26,326 nucleotides of DNA, taken from JAICLL01 sp035252155. GTDB taxonomy: Bacteria > Planctomycetota > Planctomycetia > Pirellulales > JAICIG01. Within the stretch, counting starts at the first letter, position 1. The number at the start of each line of letters is the position of its first letter. The notes below the pieces were generated by a model. That model saw only the letters and a program-made list of their open reading frames with translations, was not told the DNA's origin and did no database searches. Positions 17,163 to 24,621 of the stretch are shown here, in pieces. Position numbers and translations under genes: made by a program. Location: positions 1-26,326 of the forward strand of contig DATFDL010000264.1 of the NCBI GenBank assembly GCA_035252155.1. Reading direction: 5' to 3'.

Positions 17163-17996
17163 ATGATTCGTGCCATTCTTTTAACGGCAGCATGCGCTTT
17201 GCCGACCCAAACCGCGCATAGCGAGGCGGAAGTCAAGCGGGTCCTGGTTCCCTATTACGCCCAAGAGGCGATGCGATGCGAGTTTTTTCTCGATGTCGAT
17301 CGGAAGCAGCCGCTCGAATTCATCGAGCAACCCGTTTTGATATGGACCAACGCCGACAACTACATGGGCGCCGTCTTCGTTTGGACCTTTCAGGGGCGGC
17401 CGGAAATGATCGGCTGTATCGGCTCGCACCAAAACCGGCCGGACAAGAGCAACGTCTTTCAGGAATTTCACTCGCTGAGCTTGCAGGCATTGCCTACCGT
17501 GACCCTGAGCCACGAAAAGCGCTGGACGCCTAGCAAGCCTGGTTTAGCGATGGCCGCCGTGGAGGGCGCTCCTCGGCCCGCGACTTCGGAAAGGCTTCGC
17601 CTGACCCAGATGCGCAACCTCGCCCGCGAGTTCGACGGATGGATGAAGGACGGCGAAGACGTGGCACAACTCCGTCTGCTGCCGCAACCCATTTTCCGCT
17701 ATCAATCGCCCGATCGCGGCGTCGTTGACGGAGCCATCTTCGCATTGGTGTGGAAAGGCACGGACCCGGAAATCCTGCTTGTTCTAGAGGATCGCGGGGA
17801 CAATTCCAGCGAGCGCTGGCATTATGCCTTGGCCCGATTCAACTATCGCGAGATGTGGGTCAAGCGCCACGACAAAGAACTTTGGCGCGTGCCCGTGGAA
17901 GGAACGACCGAGGTCTACATTACTCGCCTTGCCGGCGAAATCAGCCTCGAGGAACTGATGAAGGCCGCCAACGCGGCGAAGACGACCGAAGAATGA
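17163..17996 (+). CDS. Exported planctomycete hypothetical protein
   Basis: The ATG at 17163 gives a 277-residue protein with a signal peptide, MIRAILLTAACALPTQTAHS, cleaved near residues 20-22. The TTG-initiated longer frame (from 17100) would bury this signal, so 17163 is preferred. The mature part contains AVFVWTFQGRPEMIGCIGSH and VFQEFHSLSLQALPTVTL, motifs I recall from a family of uncharacterised planctomycete proteins (the GRP and EFHSL elements). There are no clear catalytic residues. It ends 21 bases before the hydrolase gene, suggesting an operon of two exported proteins. Confidence 0.75.
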   Translation: MIRAILLTAACALPTQTAHSEAEVKRVLVPYYAQEAMRCEFFLDVDRKQPLEFIEQPVLIWTNADNYMGAVFVWTFQGRPEMIGCIGSHQNRPDKSNVFQEFHSLSLQALPTVTLSHEKRWTPSKPGLAMAAVEGAPRPATSERLRLTQMRNLAREFDGWMKDGEDVAQLRLLPQPIFRYQSPDRGVVDGAIFALVWKGTDPEILLVLEDRGDNSSERWHYALARFNYREMWVKRHDKELWRVPVEGTTEVYITRLAGEISLEELMKAANAAKTTEE

Positions 17997-18017
17997 CCAT
18001 CTAAGGAAACGCATCTC

Positions 18018-18929
18018 ATGACTGCCATCAACGATCGGACCGCGCGCATTATTTACTACTCACTTGGCGTGATCTGCTTGGCCTCCGCTGCGAATGCGGC
18101 GGGGCCGCTCATGGGGCCGACCGTGCTGCTCTGGCCCGAGGGCGCGCCGGGCGCGTTGGGCAACACCGACGCCGATCAGCCGTCGTTGACGGTTTATCTG
18201 CCGGACCTAGATCAAGCCAATGGCACCGGCGTGGTGGTCTGCCCCGGCGGCGGTTATGGCCATCTGGCCGTCGGGCATGAAGGACACGACATCGGCGAAT
18301 GGTTCAAAGCCCGCGGCGTTACGGCGTTCATCCTGCAATATCGCATTGCCCCGCGCTATCACCATCCCGCGCCCCTGAGCGACGCGCAGCGGGCCATCCG
18401 CCTGGTGCGGGCACGCGCCGCCGAGTGGAAGCTCGACCCCAAAAAGATCGGCATCATGGGCTTTTCGGCCGGCGGGCATCTCGCCTCGACCGCCGGCACG
18501 CACTTCGACGCCGGCACGCCCGACGCCAAAGACCCCATCGACCGCGTGAGTTGCCGGCCCGACTTTTTGATCCTCTGCTACCCGGTGGTCTCGTTTACCA
18601 CCGAGTACATGCACAAAGGCTCGCGCGACAACTTGCTGGGCAAAGACGCCGATGAGAAGTTGATCGAGCAATTCTCGAATGAAAAGCAGGTGACCGCCGA
18701 GACGCCGCCGACGTTTCTGTTTCATACGAATGAAGACGCGCCGGTGCCCCCTGAGAACAGCGTGCTCTTCTACCTGGCCTTGCGTAAGGCCAAGGTGCCG
18801 GCCGAGCTGCACATTTACGAGCGCGGCCAGCACGGCGTCGGACTGGCGACGCAAGATCCGATTCTTGGCTCCTGGCCCGGACGCCTGGCCGACTGGATGA
18901 AAGGGCGTGGGCTGTTGAAGAGAGGCTAG
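18018..18929 (+). CDS. Exported alpha/beta hydrolase (acetyl-xylan-esterase-like)
   Basis: This 303-residue protein has an N-terminal hydrophobic segment (IIYYSLGVICLASAANAA) that looks like a signal peptide. The core matches the BD-FAE/acetyl-esterase branch of alpha/beta hydrolases: VVVCPGGGYGHLA (about 72-84) is the oxyanion region, GFSAGGH (148-154) holds nucleophile S150, and D240 (HTNEDAPVP) and H272 (GQHGVGLA) complete the triad. Members remove acetyl groups from xylan and other polysaccharides, so an extracytoplasmic role in carbohydrate use is likely but not proven. AAGGA lies about 10 bases before the ATG. It follows the exported hypothetical gene by 21 bases and converges with aspS. 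Confidence 0.88.
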   Translation: MTAINDRTARIIYYSLGVICLASAANAAGPLMGPTVLLWPEGAPGALGNTDADQPSLTVYLPDLDQANGTGVVVCPGGGYGHLAVGHEGHDIGEWFKARGVTAFILQYRIAPRYHHPAPLSDAQRAIRLVRARAAEWKLDPKKIGIMGFSAGGHLASTAGTHFDAGTPDAKDPIDRVSCRPDFLILCYPVVSFTTEYMHKGSRDNLLGKDADEKLIEQFSNEKQVTAETPPTFLFHTNEDAPVPPENSVLFYLALRKAKVPAELHIYERGQHGVGLATQDPILGSWPGRLADWMKGRGLLKRG

Positions 18930-18940
18930 GGAAAGACAAC

Positions 18941-19008
18941 GAGGGGGCGAGGGGGCGACAAGCCGAGGGGGCGACGGCGCGACAAGGCGACGGCGCGACA
19001 AAGCGAGA
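18941..19008. repeat. GGGGGCGA / GGCGCGACAA tandem repeat
   Basis: The gap between the convergent hydrolase and aspS genes is filled by irregular copies of GAGGGGGCGA and GACGGCGCGACAA. There is no reading frame of note. It is followed directly by the TAG-type repeat that ends at aspS, so two repeat families are joined here. Confidence 0.65.
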
Positions 19009-19012
19009 CCTT

Positions 19013-19040
19013 TCGCCCCTCCCCTAGCCCCTAGTCCCTA
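19013..19040 (-). repeat. Stop-codon-linked repeat at aspS
   Basis: On the minus strand the sequence TAGGGACTAGGGGCTAGGGG begins with the TAG stop codon of aspS. Its first 15 bases recur exactly at the prkA stop codon (25893 downward). The repeat therefore supplies or starts at the stop codon. Confidence 0.75.
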
Positions 19041-20810
19041 CGTTTTCTCGACTTTGATGCGCAGCTCGCGGAGTTGCCGGGCGTCGACCGGGCCGGGGGC
19101 CTCGGTCATCAGGTCGGTGGCCTTTTGCGTCTTGGGAAACGCAATGCAGTCGCGGATGTTGTCTAAGCCGCCAAAGAGCATCACCCAGCGGTCGATGCCC
19201 AGGGCAATGCCGCCGTGCGGCGGCGCGCCGTATTGCAGGGCATCGAGCAAAAAGCCGAACCGCTGCCTGGCGTGGGCCGGATCGATGCCTAGCAAGGTAA
19301 AGACCTGTTGCTGCACCTGATTGTCGTGAATTCGGATGGTGCCGCCGCCCGCCTCCGAGCCGTTGATCACCAGGTCGTAAGCCTGGGCGCGGCACTTGCC
19401 CGGCTCGCTCGTGAGCATGGCCAAGTCTTGCGGCCGCGGAGCCGTGAAGGGATGGTGCATGGCGGCCCAGACGTTCTCTTCGGCGTCCCAAGCGAACATC
19501 GGAAACTCGACCACCCACGAAAAGTGCATCGAGCCGGGTTGATAGAGCTTCAGCTCTTCGCCGAACCGTTTGCGCAAGGCGTAGAGCGCTTTGGAGGTTA
19601 CTTCAAAACTGTCGGCCACGAACAGCAGCAGGTCGCCCGGCTGGGCCCGCATGCGTTCGGCGATGCGGACCAGCAGCGGCGGGGCGAAGTTTTTGGCCGT
19701 GGGCGAAGCCAGCGTGCGGCCCTCTTCCACCTTGAACCACACCAGGCCCTTGGCCCCAAAACTTTGTTTCACCAGCTCCGTCAGCTCGTCGATGCCTTTG
19801 CGCGAATGTCGCGCGGCGGCTTGCACGGCATTGATGCCGCGCACGCGCAGACCCGCTTCGGCGGCTTCGCGGAACACGCGAAACTCGGCCTCGCGGGCCA
19901 GGTCGGTTACATCGATCAGCTCCATGCCAAACCGCAGATCGGGGGCGTCGTGTCCGAAGCGTTCCATCGCGTCGTCGTAGGTCATGCGCGGCAATGGCAA
20001 GGGCACGTCGAGACCCAAAATCTGCTTGGCCAGCCGGGCCACCAGCCCGTCGATGATGCCGATCACGTCGTCGGCATCGACGAACGACATCTCCAGGTCT
20101 AACTGCGTGAATTCGGGCTGGCGGTCTGCCCGCAGGTCTTCGTCGCGGAAGCAGCGGGCGACCTGCACGTAACGGTCGTAGCCGGCCACCATCAGAATCT
20201 GCTTATAAAGCTGCGGCGATTGCGGCAGCGCGTAAAACGAGCCGGGATGCACACGGCTGGGAACCAGGTAGTCGCGGGCGCCTTCGGGCGTGCTGCGGCC
20301 GAGCATGGGCGTCTCGACTTCGAGAAAGTCGTGTTCGTCGAAGTAATCGCGCATGGCCTTGATCATGCGGTGCCGCAATACCAGCGTGCGTTGCATGTCG
20401 GGCCGGCGCAGGTCGAGATAGCGGTATTTCAACCGCAGGTCTTCGCCCGGCAGCTCGATCGCGCCGGGCTGAAAGGGCGGCGTCGCGCAGGGGTTGAGCA
20501 CTTCCAGCCGGTTGGCCCGCAGCTCGATTTCGCCGGTGGGCAGCTCGCGGTTGGTAGTGCCTTCGGGCCGGCGGGCCACCGTGCCGCTGACGGCGATCAC
20601 AAACTCGCTGCGGAGCGTCTTGGCCAAATCTTGCACCTGGGTACCCGATTCGGGGGCGAACACCACCTGCGTTTTGCCGTAGCGATCGCGTAGATCGACA
20701 AACAGCAGGCCGCCGCCATGATCGCGATACGAATCGACCCAGCCGCAAAGCGTGGCCTGCCGTCCGGCATGTTCTAATCGCAGTTCGCCGCACATATGAG
20801 ACCGAATCAA
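19038..20810 (-). CDS. aspS: Aspartyl-tRNA synthetase (possibly non-discriminating)
   Basis: AspRS charges tRNA-Asp with aspartate and in some bacteria also tRNA-Asn. This is the bacterial type: N-terminal OB-fold anticodon domain (LCGWVDSYRDHGG), class II motif 2 (CFRDEDLRADRQPEFTQLD), a bacterial insertion (GAD) domain in the middle, and motif 3 (GGIALGIDRWVMLFGG). I place the start at TTG 20810, giving 590 residues: GGGAG lies 7 bases upstream, and MIRSHMCGEL then aligns end to end with the N-termini of other bacterial AspRS (MRSHYCGQL-like). ATG 20795 and GTG 20867 are alternatives. H31 in the DHGG motif, where discriminating enzymes such as that of E. coli have Leu, hints at relaxed tRNA choice. 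The stop codon is the first triplet of a spacer repeat. Confidence 0.95.
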   Translation of the reverse strand: MIRSHMCGELRLEHAGRQATLCGWVDSYRDHGGGLLFVDLRDRYGKTQVVFAPESGTQVQDLAKTLRSEFVIAVSGTVARRPEGTTNRELPTGEIELRANRLEVLNPCATPPFQPGAIELPGEDLRLKYRYLDLRRPDMQRTLVLRHRMIKAMRDYFDEHDFLEVETPMLGRSTPEGARDYLVPSRVHPGSFYALPQSPQLYKQILMVAGYDRYVQVARCFRDEDLRADRQPEFTQLDLEMSFVDADDVIGIIDGLVARLAKQILGLDVPLPLPRMTYDDAMERFGHDAPDLRFGMELIDVTDLAREAEFRVFREAAEAGLRVRGINAVQAAARHSRKGIDELTELVKQSFGAKGLVWFKVEEGRTLASPTAKNFAPPLLVRIAERMRAQPGDLLLFVADSFEVTSKALYALRKRFGEELKLYQPGSMHFSWVVEFPMFAWDAEENVWAAMHHPFTAPRPQDLAMLTSEPGKCRAQAYDLVINGSEAGGGTIRIHDNQVQQQVFTLLGIDPAHARQRFGFLLDALQYGAPPHGGIALGIDRWVMLFGGLDNIRDCIAFPKTQKATDLMTEAPGPVDARQLRELRIKVEKT

Positions 20811-20817
20811 CGCCGCA

Positions 20818-20822
20818 CTCCC
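20818..20822 (-). promoter_or_regulatory. Ribosome binding site deciding the aspS start
   Basis: GGGAG on the minus strand is separated by 7 bases from TTG at 20810. Neither the ATG at 20795 nor the GTG at 20867 has a comparable site, so this motif favours the TTG start. Confidence 0.5.
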
Positions 20823-20890
20823 GAAAGTTGATGAACGCCGAGTGAATCGCGTATTGTAAAGACCCACCGCGAGCGAAGCTAGTTCGCGCG

Positions 20891-20930
20891 AAAAAAGGAA
20901 AAGTCAAAATGCAAAAGGCAAAAGGCAAAA
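20891..20930. repeat. A-rich GCAAAAG spacer repeat
   Basis: The stretch contains CAAAAGGCAAAAGGCAAAA and related words, quite unlike the GC-rich genes around it. It lies in the 200-bp gap upstream of aspS (20811-21011), which also holds an imperfect palindrome around CGCGAGCGAAGCTAGTTCGCG and GTAGG/CCTAC arms at 20956-20984. No gene is seen. Confidence 0.5.
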
Positions 20931-21011
20931 CCGGTAAATGCTCCGGTGATCGAGCGTAGGGGGACCGAGCGAAGCGAGTCCTACCGTCCGCGGCTACTTT
21001 ACCAAGCGGCG

Positions 21012-21158
21012 TCAATCAGCCCACTGCTCGATGGTATCCCCCAACCGCACCACGAAAGCCTCAAACGCCGGAAGCCCGATCTTGACCGCGATCGTTAAGA
21101 TGGCCACGACCGTGGTCCACCAGAACAACGTTCGCAGATTGAATTGACGGCGGGGCAT
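21012..21158 (-). CDS. 48-residue membrane peptide
   Basis: A short frame on the minus strand encodes 48 residues beginning MPRRQFNLRTLFWWTTVVAI, with one membrane helix at about residues 11-30 and a short amphipathic tail ending EQWAD. The (F)NLRTL-helix opening is the same planctomycete pattern as in the protein at 963-1367. It starts 4 bases after the stop codon of the SDR gene, so the two are almost certainly cotranscribed and translationally coupled. It is too short for an enzyme and may be a small membrane anchor or regulator. Confidence 0.6.
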   Translation of the reverse strand: MPRRQFNLRTLFWWTTVVAILTIAVKIGLPAFEAFVVRLGDTIEQWAD

Positions 21159-21162
21159 GGAT

Positions 21163-21948
21163 TCACCCATACCGCGCCATCCAGCGGTCAACCAACCGCG
21201 GGCAGAGGCGATTGAGCCAGACGAGCAGCTTGCCGCGGCGATTGGGAATAATCTCGTGCCGGCCGCGCTCCATCGCTCGCACGATGTGCCGGGCGACCGA
21301 GGCGGCGGGCGTCTTGGGCTGCGCGGGCCAGGGCATCTCGCCGGTTTTTTCGAGCAAGTGCTCGAATAATTCGCTCTCGGTGCTGCCGGGGCTGACTACC
21401 AATACGTCGACATGCTGCTTGGCCAATTCCGCCCGCAACACCTCGCTGAAGCCACGGACAGCGAACTTGCTGGCGCAGTATTCGCTTTGCAAGGGAATGC
21501 CGCGGTGGCCGAGAATCGAGGCGATGTTGACGACCAGCGGATCGCGGCCGCGAGCGAGCAATGGCAGCGCGGCGCGCGTCATCTCGGCCAGGGCAAAGAA
21601 ATTGACTTCCATGATTTGCCGCAATCGCTCCGGCCCGGCCAGGTCGAAGCGGCCCCAGGCGCTGACGCCGGCGTTATTGACCAGAATGTCGAGACCGCCA
21701 AAATGCCTCTCGGCGGCCGCCAGCGCCGCCCCGCGGTCGTCGGCCTGCGTCACATCGCCGACGGCTAGCGCCACCTGCCCGCCGACAGCCTGGGCTTGGT
21801 CGGCCACGGCCTGCAAGCGGTCCTGCCGCCGGGCGTTGAGGACTAGCCGCGCGCCCGCCCTCGCCAGTTCGACCGCCAGCGCGCGGCCGATGCCGCTCGA
21901 CGCGCCGGTGATGAGCACGCGGCTGCCTTGGATTGTTCGACGGGCCAT
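21163..21948 (-). CDS. Short-chain dehydrogenase/reductase
   Basis: The ATG at 21948 gives a 261-residue classical SDR, an NAD(P)-dependent oxidoreductase. Visible are the dinucleotide-binding motif TGASSGIG (14-21), the basic residues after strand 2 (NARRQDR), which suggest NADP preference, D65 of the GDV motif, NNAG (91-94), N116, and the catalytic S144-Y157-K161 (YCASK). The C-terminal part contains PGSTESELF, common in the DltE/YqjQ-like SDRs, and a basic tail (NRRGKLLVWLNRLCPRLVDRW) that may associate with the membrane. The longer frame to 22032 adds residues without homology. Substrate is unknown. The 48-residue membrane peptide follows. Confidence 0.9.
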   Translation of the reverse strand: MARRTIQGSRVLITGASSGIGRALAVELARAGARLVLNARRQDRLQAVADQAQAVGGQVALAVGDVTQADDRGAALAAAERHFGGLDILVNNAGVSAWGRFDLAGPERLRQIMEVNFFALAEMTRAALPLLARGRDPLVVNIASILGHRGIPLQSEYCASKFAVRGFSEVLRAELAKQHVDVLVVSPGSTESELFEHLLEKTGEMPWPAQPKTPAASVARHIVRAMERGRHEIIPNRRGKLLVWLNRLCPRLVDRWMARYG

Positions 21949-22042
21949 GCACGAGTGCCGTAAAGTGGAGTCGCCGAAGCAGATGACGAGGGGTGCGTAA
22001 GAAGTTATACTTAATCGAGCCCCCCGACGCATTGACCGGACT

Positions 22043-22282
22043 ATGCCGACAATTTCGGGTATCCCTGGTCCCTATCGATTCTATTTCTACAGTTTCGACT
22101 GCAACGAGCCAAAACATGTGCATGTCCGTCGCGATCGCAGCGTTTGCAAGTTTTGGCTCGAACCGATCATGTTGGCCAGCAATAACGGCTTTTCAGCAAA
22201 AGAGTTGAAGCGTGTCCGGGCCATCATCGAAGGCAACTTGAGCAAGATTCGCGAGGACTGGGATGAGCATTGCGGTGAGTAG
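22043..22282 (+). CDS. DUF4160 protein
   Basis: This 79-residue protein has the DUF4160 pattern: MPTISGIPGPYRFYFYSFDC, the EPKHVHVRRD motif (about 22-31), then a helical C-terminal part (AKELKRVRAIIEGNLSKIRE). DUF4160 proteins are small and uncharacterised, and are usually encoded directly before a DUF2442 gene, as here. The pair resembles a toxin-antitoxin arrangement, but that activity is inferred from gene order. It overlaps the following gene by 20 bases. A possible -10 (TATACT, 22006-22011) lies 31 bases upstream in the divergent gap with the SDR gene. Confidence 0.85.
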   Translation: MPTISGIPGPYRFYFYSFDCNEPKHVHVRRDRSVCKFWLEPIMLASNNGFSAKELKRVRAIIEGNLSKIREDWDEHCGE

Positions 22283-22547
22283 TGACCCGCGGATCGTATC
22301 GCTTGAGGTCACGGACGATTCGATCATAGCGCAGCTTGCCGACGGACGGGCGATCAGCGTGCCGCTGGTTTGGTCGTGGCGTCTGGCGGCTGCGACACCG
22401 GCGCAGAGAAACAACTTCGAGATTCTGGGCAATGGCGAAGGGGTGCACTGGCCCGACATCGACGAGGACCTGAGTGCTCGTGGTATGTTGCACGGCATTC
22501 CGGCGCGGCCGCCCAAGCAGGTCACGGCCAAGCATCAACCTACCTAG
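22263..22547 (+). CDS. DUF2442 protein
   Basis: This 94-residue protein matches DUF2442: an N-terminal beta-rich part with VTDDSIIAQLADGRAISVPL and the W-S-W-R-L element, followed by NFEILGNGEGVHWPDIDEDL, the typical G.GIHWP.(I/L)DEDLS signature. The family is found beside DUF4160 and in some helix-turn-helix proteins, and is thought to act as a partner or regulator. The gene begins 20 bases inside the end of the DUF4160 frame, so the two are translationally coupled. The C-terminal tail is proline- and basic-rich. Its function remains unknown. Confidence 0.87.
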   Translation: MSIAVSSDPRIVSLEVTDDSIIAQLADGRAISVPLVWSWRLAAATPAQRNNFEILGNGEGVHWPDIDEDLSARGMLHGIPARPPKQVTAKHQPT

Positions 22548-22605
22548 CAAGCCATGACGGCGCGGGCCTCATGCGGAGCATGATGGCTACGGTGGTCGAC
22601 GCTGA

Positions 22606-23085
22606 TTATCCCGCGGCGGCCGCGAAATCGGCGACGAGCCGCGAGAAGACTTCGCGCGTCACCTGGGCGGCGACGAGCTGCCGCTCGCTGGTGCGGGTCT
22701 TCCTCCAGCGGCACAGGCTCAGCTCGCCGCCGCGTCGCACCAGCAACTCGTAGTAGGTGGTCAGCTCCGGCTCGCGCTGGGGCGGCGTCGAGCGAAGCTG
22801 CACCACGCATTGATCGGCGTCGACCTCGATCGGCTTGATCGGCTCCAGCAGATACGTGAGCCGCCCGGCCAGGGCTTCACTCACTTTTTTCAGCTCGTCG
22901 ATGGTGGCGGTGGCCAGCTTGCCCGACCGCAGCTCGAACCGCGTGAACGCGCAGCCCAGCGTGTCGACCGCCGTCAGATCGCAGCGCAGCCGCTGATCGG
23001 CCTCGGTCACATCGAGCGTCCGCTCGAGGCCCGAAAAACTGCCGAGTTGGGCCAGGGCCGATTGTGCTTTTTCCGAGATTGTCAT
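22606..23085 (-). CDS. Hypothetical protein, fourth gene of the prkA-spoVR operon
   Basis: The ATG at 23085 gives a 159-residue protein. AAGGAG lies 8 bases upstream and overlaps the TAA stop codon of spoVR (TAAGGAG), so it is translationally coupled to that gene. The protein looks like a single alpha/beta domain: DVTEADQRLRCDLTAVDTLG, a helical segment (IDELKKVSEALAGRLTYLLE), then a beta-rich half (VVQLRSTPPQ, YYELLVRRGGELSLCRW) and a C-terminal helix. I recall similar uncharacterised planctomycete proteins, but no domain name or catalytic motif. It is soluble. A regulatory or accessory role beside PrkA, DUF444 and SpoVR is inferred from position. Confidence 0.75.
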   Translation of the reverse strand: MTISEKAQSALAQLGSFSGLERTLDVTEADQRLRCDLTAVDTLGCAFTRFELRSGKLATATIDELKKVSEALAGRLTYLLEPIKPIEVDADQCVVQLRSTPPQREPELTTYYELLVRRGGELSLCRWRKTRTSERQLVAAQVTREVFSRLVADFAAAAG

Positions 23086-23097
23086 ACGGCACACTCC

Positions 23098-24621
23098 TTA
23101 TCGTGAAGACGGCTTGAACTGCTCGACCGAGTGCTCTTCGCCGTCATAGGAAAGAATCGTTTTTACGCCGCCCAGCAATGTTTCGATATGCACCGGGCGG
23201 GCCCACAGCCGCTCCAGGTTAGTCAAAGTGTCGCGGGCGTAGCTCATCTGCAGCTCGACGCCGTTGAACTCGTGCCCCAAAAACAGCTCGCCGCGGTTTT
23301 TGTAATTGCCGTCGCGCACGGTGATCTGCGGCTGCCCGCGATTGGTCAGGCTGAACAGCAGCCGCTGCTTGATCTTCGGAAACTCGCGGCTTTCGATTTC
23401 GTAGTAGTTGCTGTCTTCGTTGAAGCCGAACGAAAACAGCTTGTGCTCGCGGCAGAATTCGAGCGTCAAAAACGTATCGACAAAGGTGAGGTCGTTGTGG
23501 ATTTTTCGCACCTCGAAGATTTTTTGGCGGCCCAGGCCGGCGCCGGTGTCCCAGTTGCGTCGCTTGGCCCGGTCGTCGCACTCGTCCCACTCTTTGCCGA
23601 AGCGGCCCTTGTTCCAGCGTTCTTCGATGTCGCGATACAGCTCCAGGCCCAGCTTGTAGGGATTCAGCCGGCCGCCCGAGGTGGCCATCGTGCCCGAATG
23701 GTGGTCGCAGTAGTTCACCACGTCGGCCGAGGTCAGGCCCTGGCGGGTCATGATGGTCGAGTGCCAGTAGCTGGCCCAGCCTTCGTTCATGATTTTGGTC
23801 TGGGCCTGCGGAGCGAAGTAATACGCCTCTTCGCGGATGATCGAGAGCACATCGAGCTGCCACGGCTTGAGCGGCGCGTGCTCCAAGACGAAGAGCATCA
23901 CGTCGCGGGTCGGCTCCTTGGGGAATTTTTCCTGCGACTCCTTTTCTTCGCGGCGTTTTTGGACCTCGGCCTCGAGCACGTCGGGCGGGTTGATGAACTG
24001 GTCCATGTAATCTTTGGCCTTGAACCGGCCCGGCGGTTCCGGCTCATCCTCTTCGTCGGTCGGGCGGAACGGCTGCCGCTGGGGCTCGTCGAACCGCTTG
24101 ATGAACGGCGAATAAACGTCGATCAGGTCTTCGATGCTCAGGCAGGCATCGATGAAATCCTCGACCTCGTTCACGCCGAAGCGGTCCATGTACCGCCGGA
24201 TGCGGTTGCCGTGGTTGGCCATGTGGTCCATCATCTTCCGGTCGGTCTTGCTGAACCAGAAGTTGTTTTTGAAGAAGTCGCAGTGCCCATAGACGTGGGC
24301 CATGACCATCTTCTGGTCGGCCAAGGCGTTCGACTTCATCAAATAGGCGTAGCACGGATCGTTGTTGATGACCAGCTCGTAGATCTTTTGCAGGCCGTAG
24401 GAATATCCCTTCGAAAGCTGTTCGTACTCCATGCCGAACCGCCAGTGAGGATAGCGCGTGGGGAAGCCGCCATAGGCCGCGATCGAGTTGAGCTGCTCGC
24501 AATCGACCACCTCGAAGATGGTGGGAAAGAAGTCGAGCCCGTAGGCCAGCGCATGCTGTTCCATCTGGGCCTGGATTTCGGCCAGATGGGCGGGCAGTGG
24601 TTCGACGCGGCTGGCGGACAT
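23098..24621 (-). CDS. spoVR: SpoVR family protein
   Basis: The ATG at 24621 gives 507 residues, the normal SpoVR length. Conserved SpoVR features are visible: FFPTIFEVVDCEQLNSIAAY (about 30-49), YPHWRFGMEYEQLSKGYSYG, VMAHVYGHCDFFKNN, then DVLSIIREEAYYFAPQAQTK and IMNEGWASYWHS in the second half, and RDTLTNLERLW near the end. The E-Y-Y / H-rich motifs are compatible with a metal site. SpoVR (YcgB) was first linked to spore cortex formation and is broadly found with PrkA and DUF444 in stress and stationary phase. Its ATG overlaps the stop of the DUF444 gene in TAATG, so the two are translationally coupled. The antisense 509-residue frame is a shadow. Confidence 0.95.
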   Translation of the reverse strand: MSASRVEPLPAHLAEIQAQMEQHALAYGLDFFPTIFEVVDCEQLNSIAAYGGFPTRYPHWRFGMEYEQLSKGYSYGLQKIYELVINNDPCYAYLMKSNALADQKMVMAHVYGHCDFFKNNFWFSKTDRKMMDHMANHGNRIRRYMDRFGVNEVEDFIDACLSIEDLIDVYSPFIKRFDEPQRQPFRPTDEEDEPEPPGRFKAKDYMDQFINPPDVLEAEVQKRREEKESQEKFPKEPTRDVMLFVLEHAPLKPWQLDVLSIIREEAYYFAPQAQTKIMNEGWASYWHSTIMTRQGLTSADVVNYCDHHSGTMATSGGRLNPYKLGLELYRDIEERWNKGRFGKEWDECDDRAKRRNWDTGAGLGRQKIFEVRKIHNDLTFVDTFLTLEFCREHKLFSFGFNEDSNYYEIESREFPKIKQRLLFSLTNRGQPQITVRDGNYKNRGELFLGHEFNGVELQMSYARDTLTNLERLWARPVHIETLLGGVKTILSYDGEEHSVEQFKPSSR

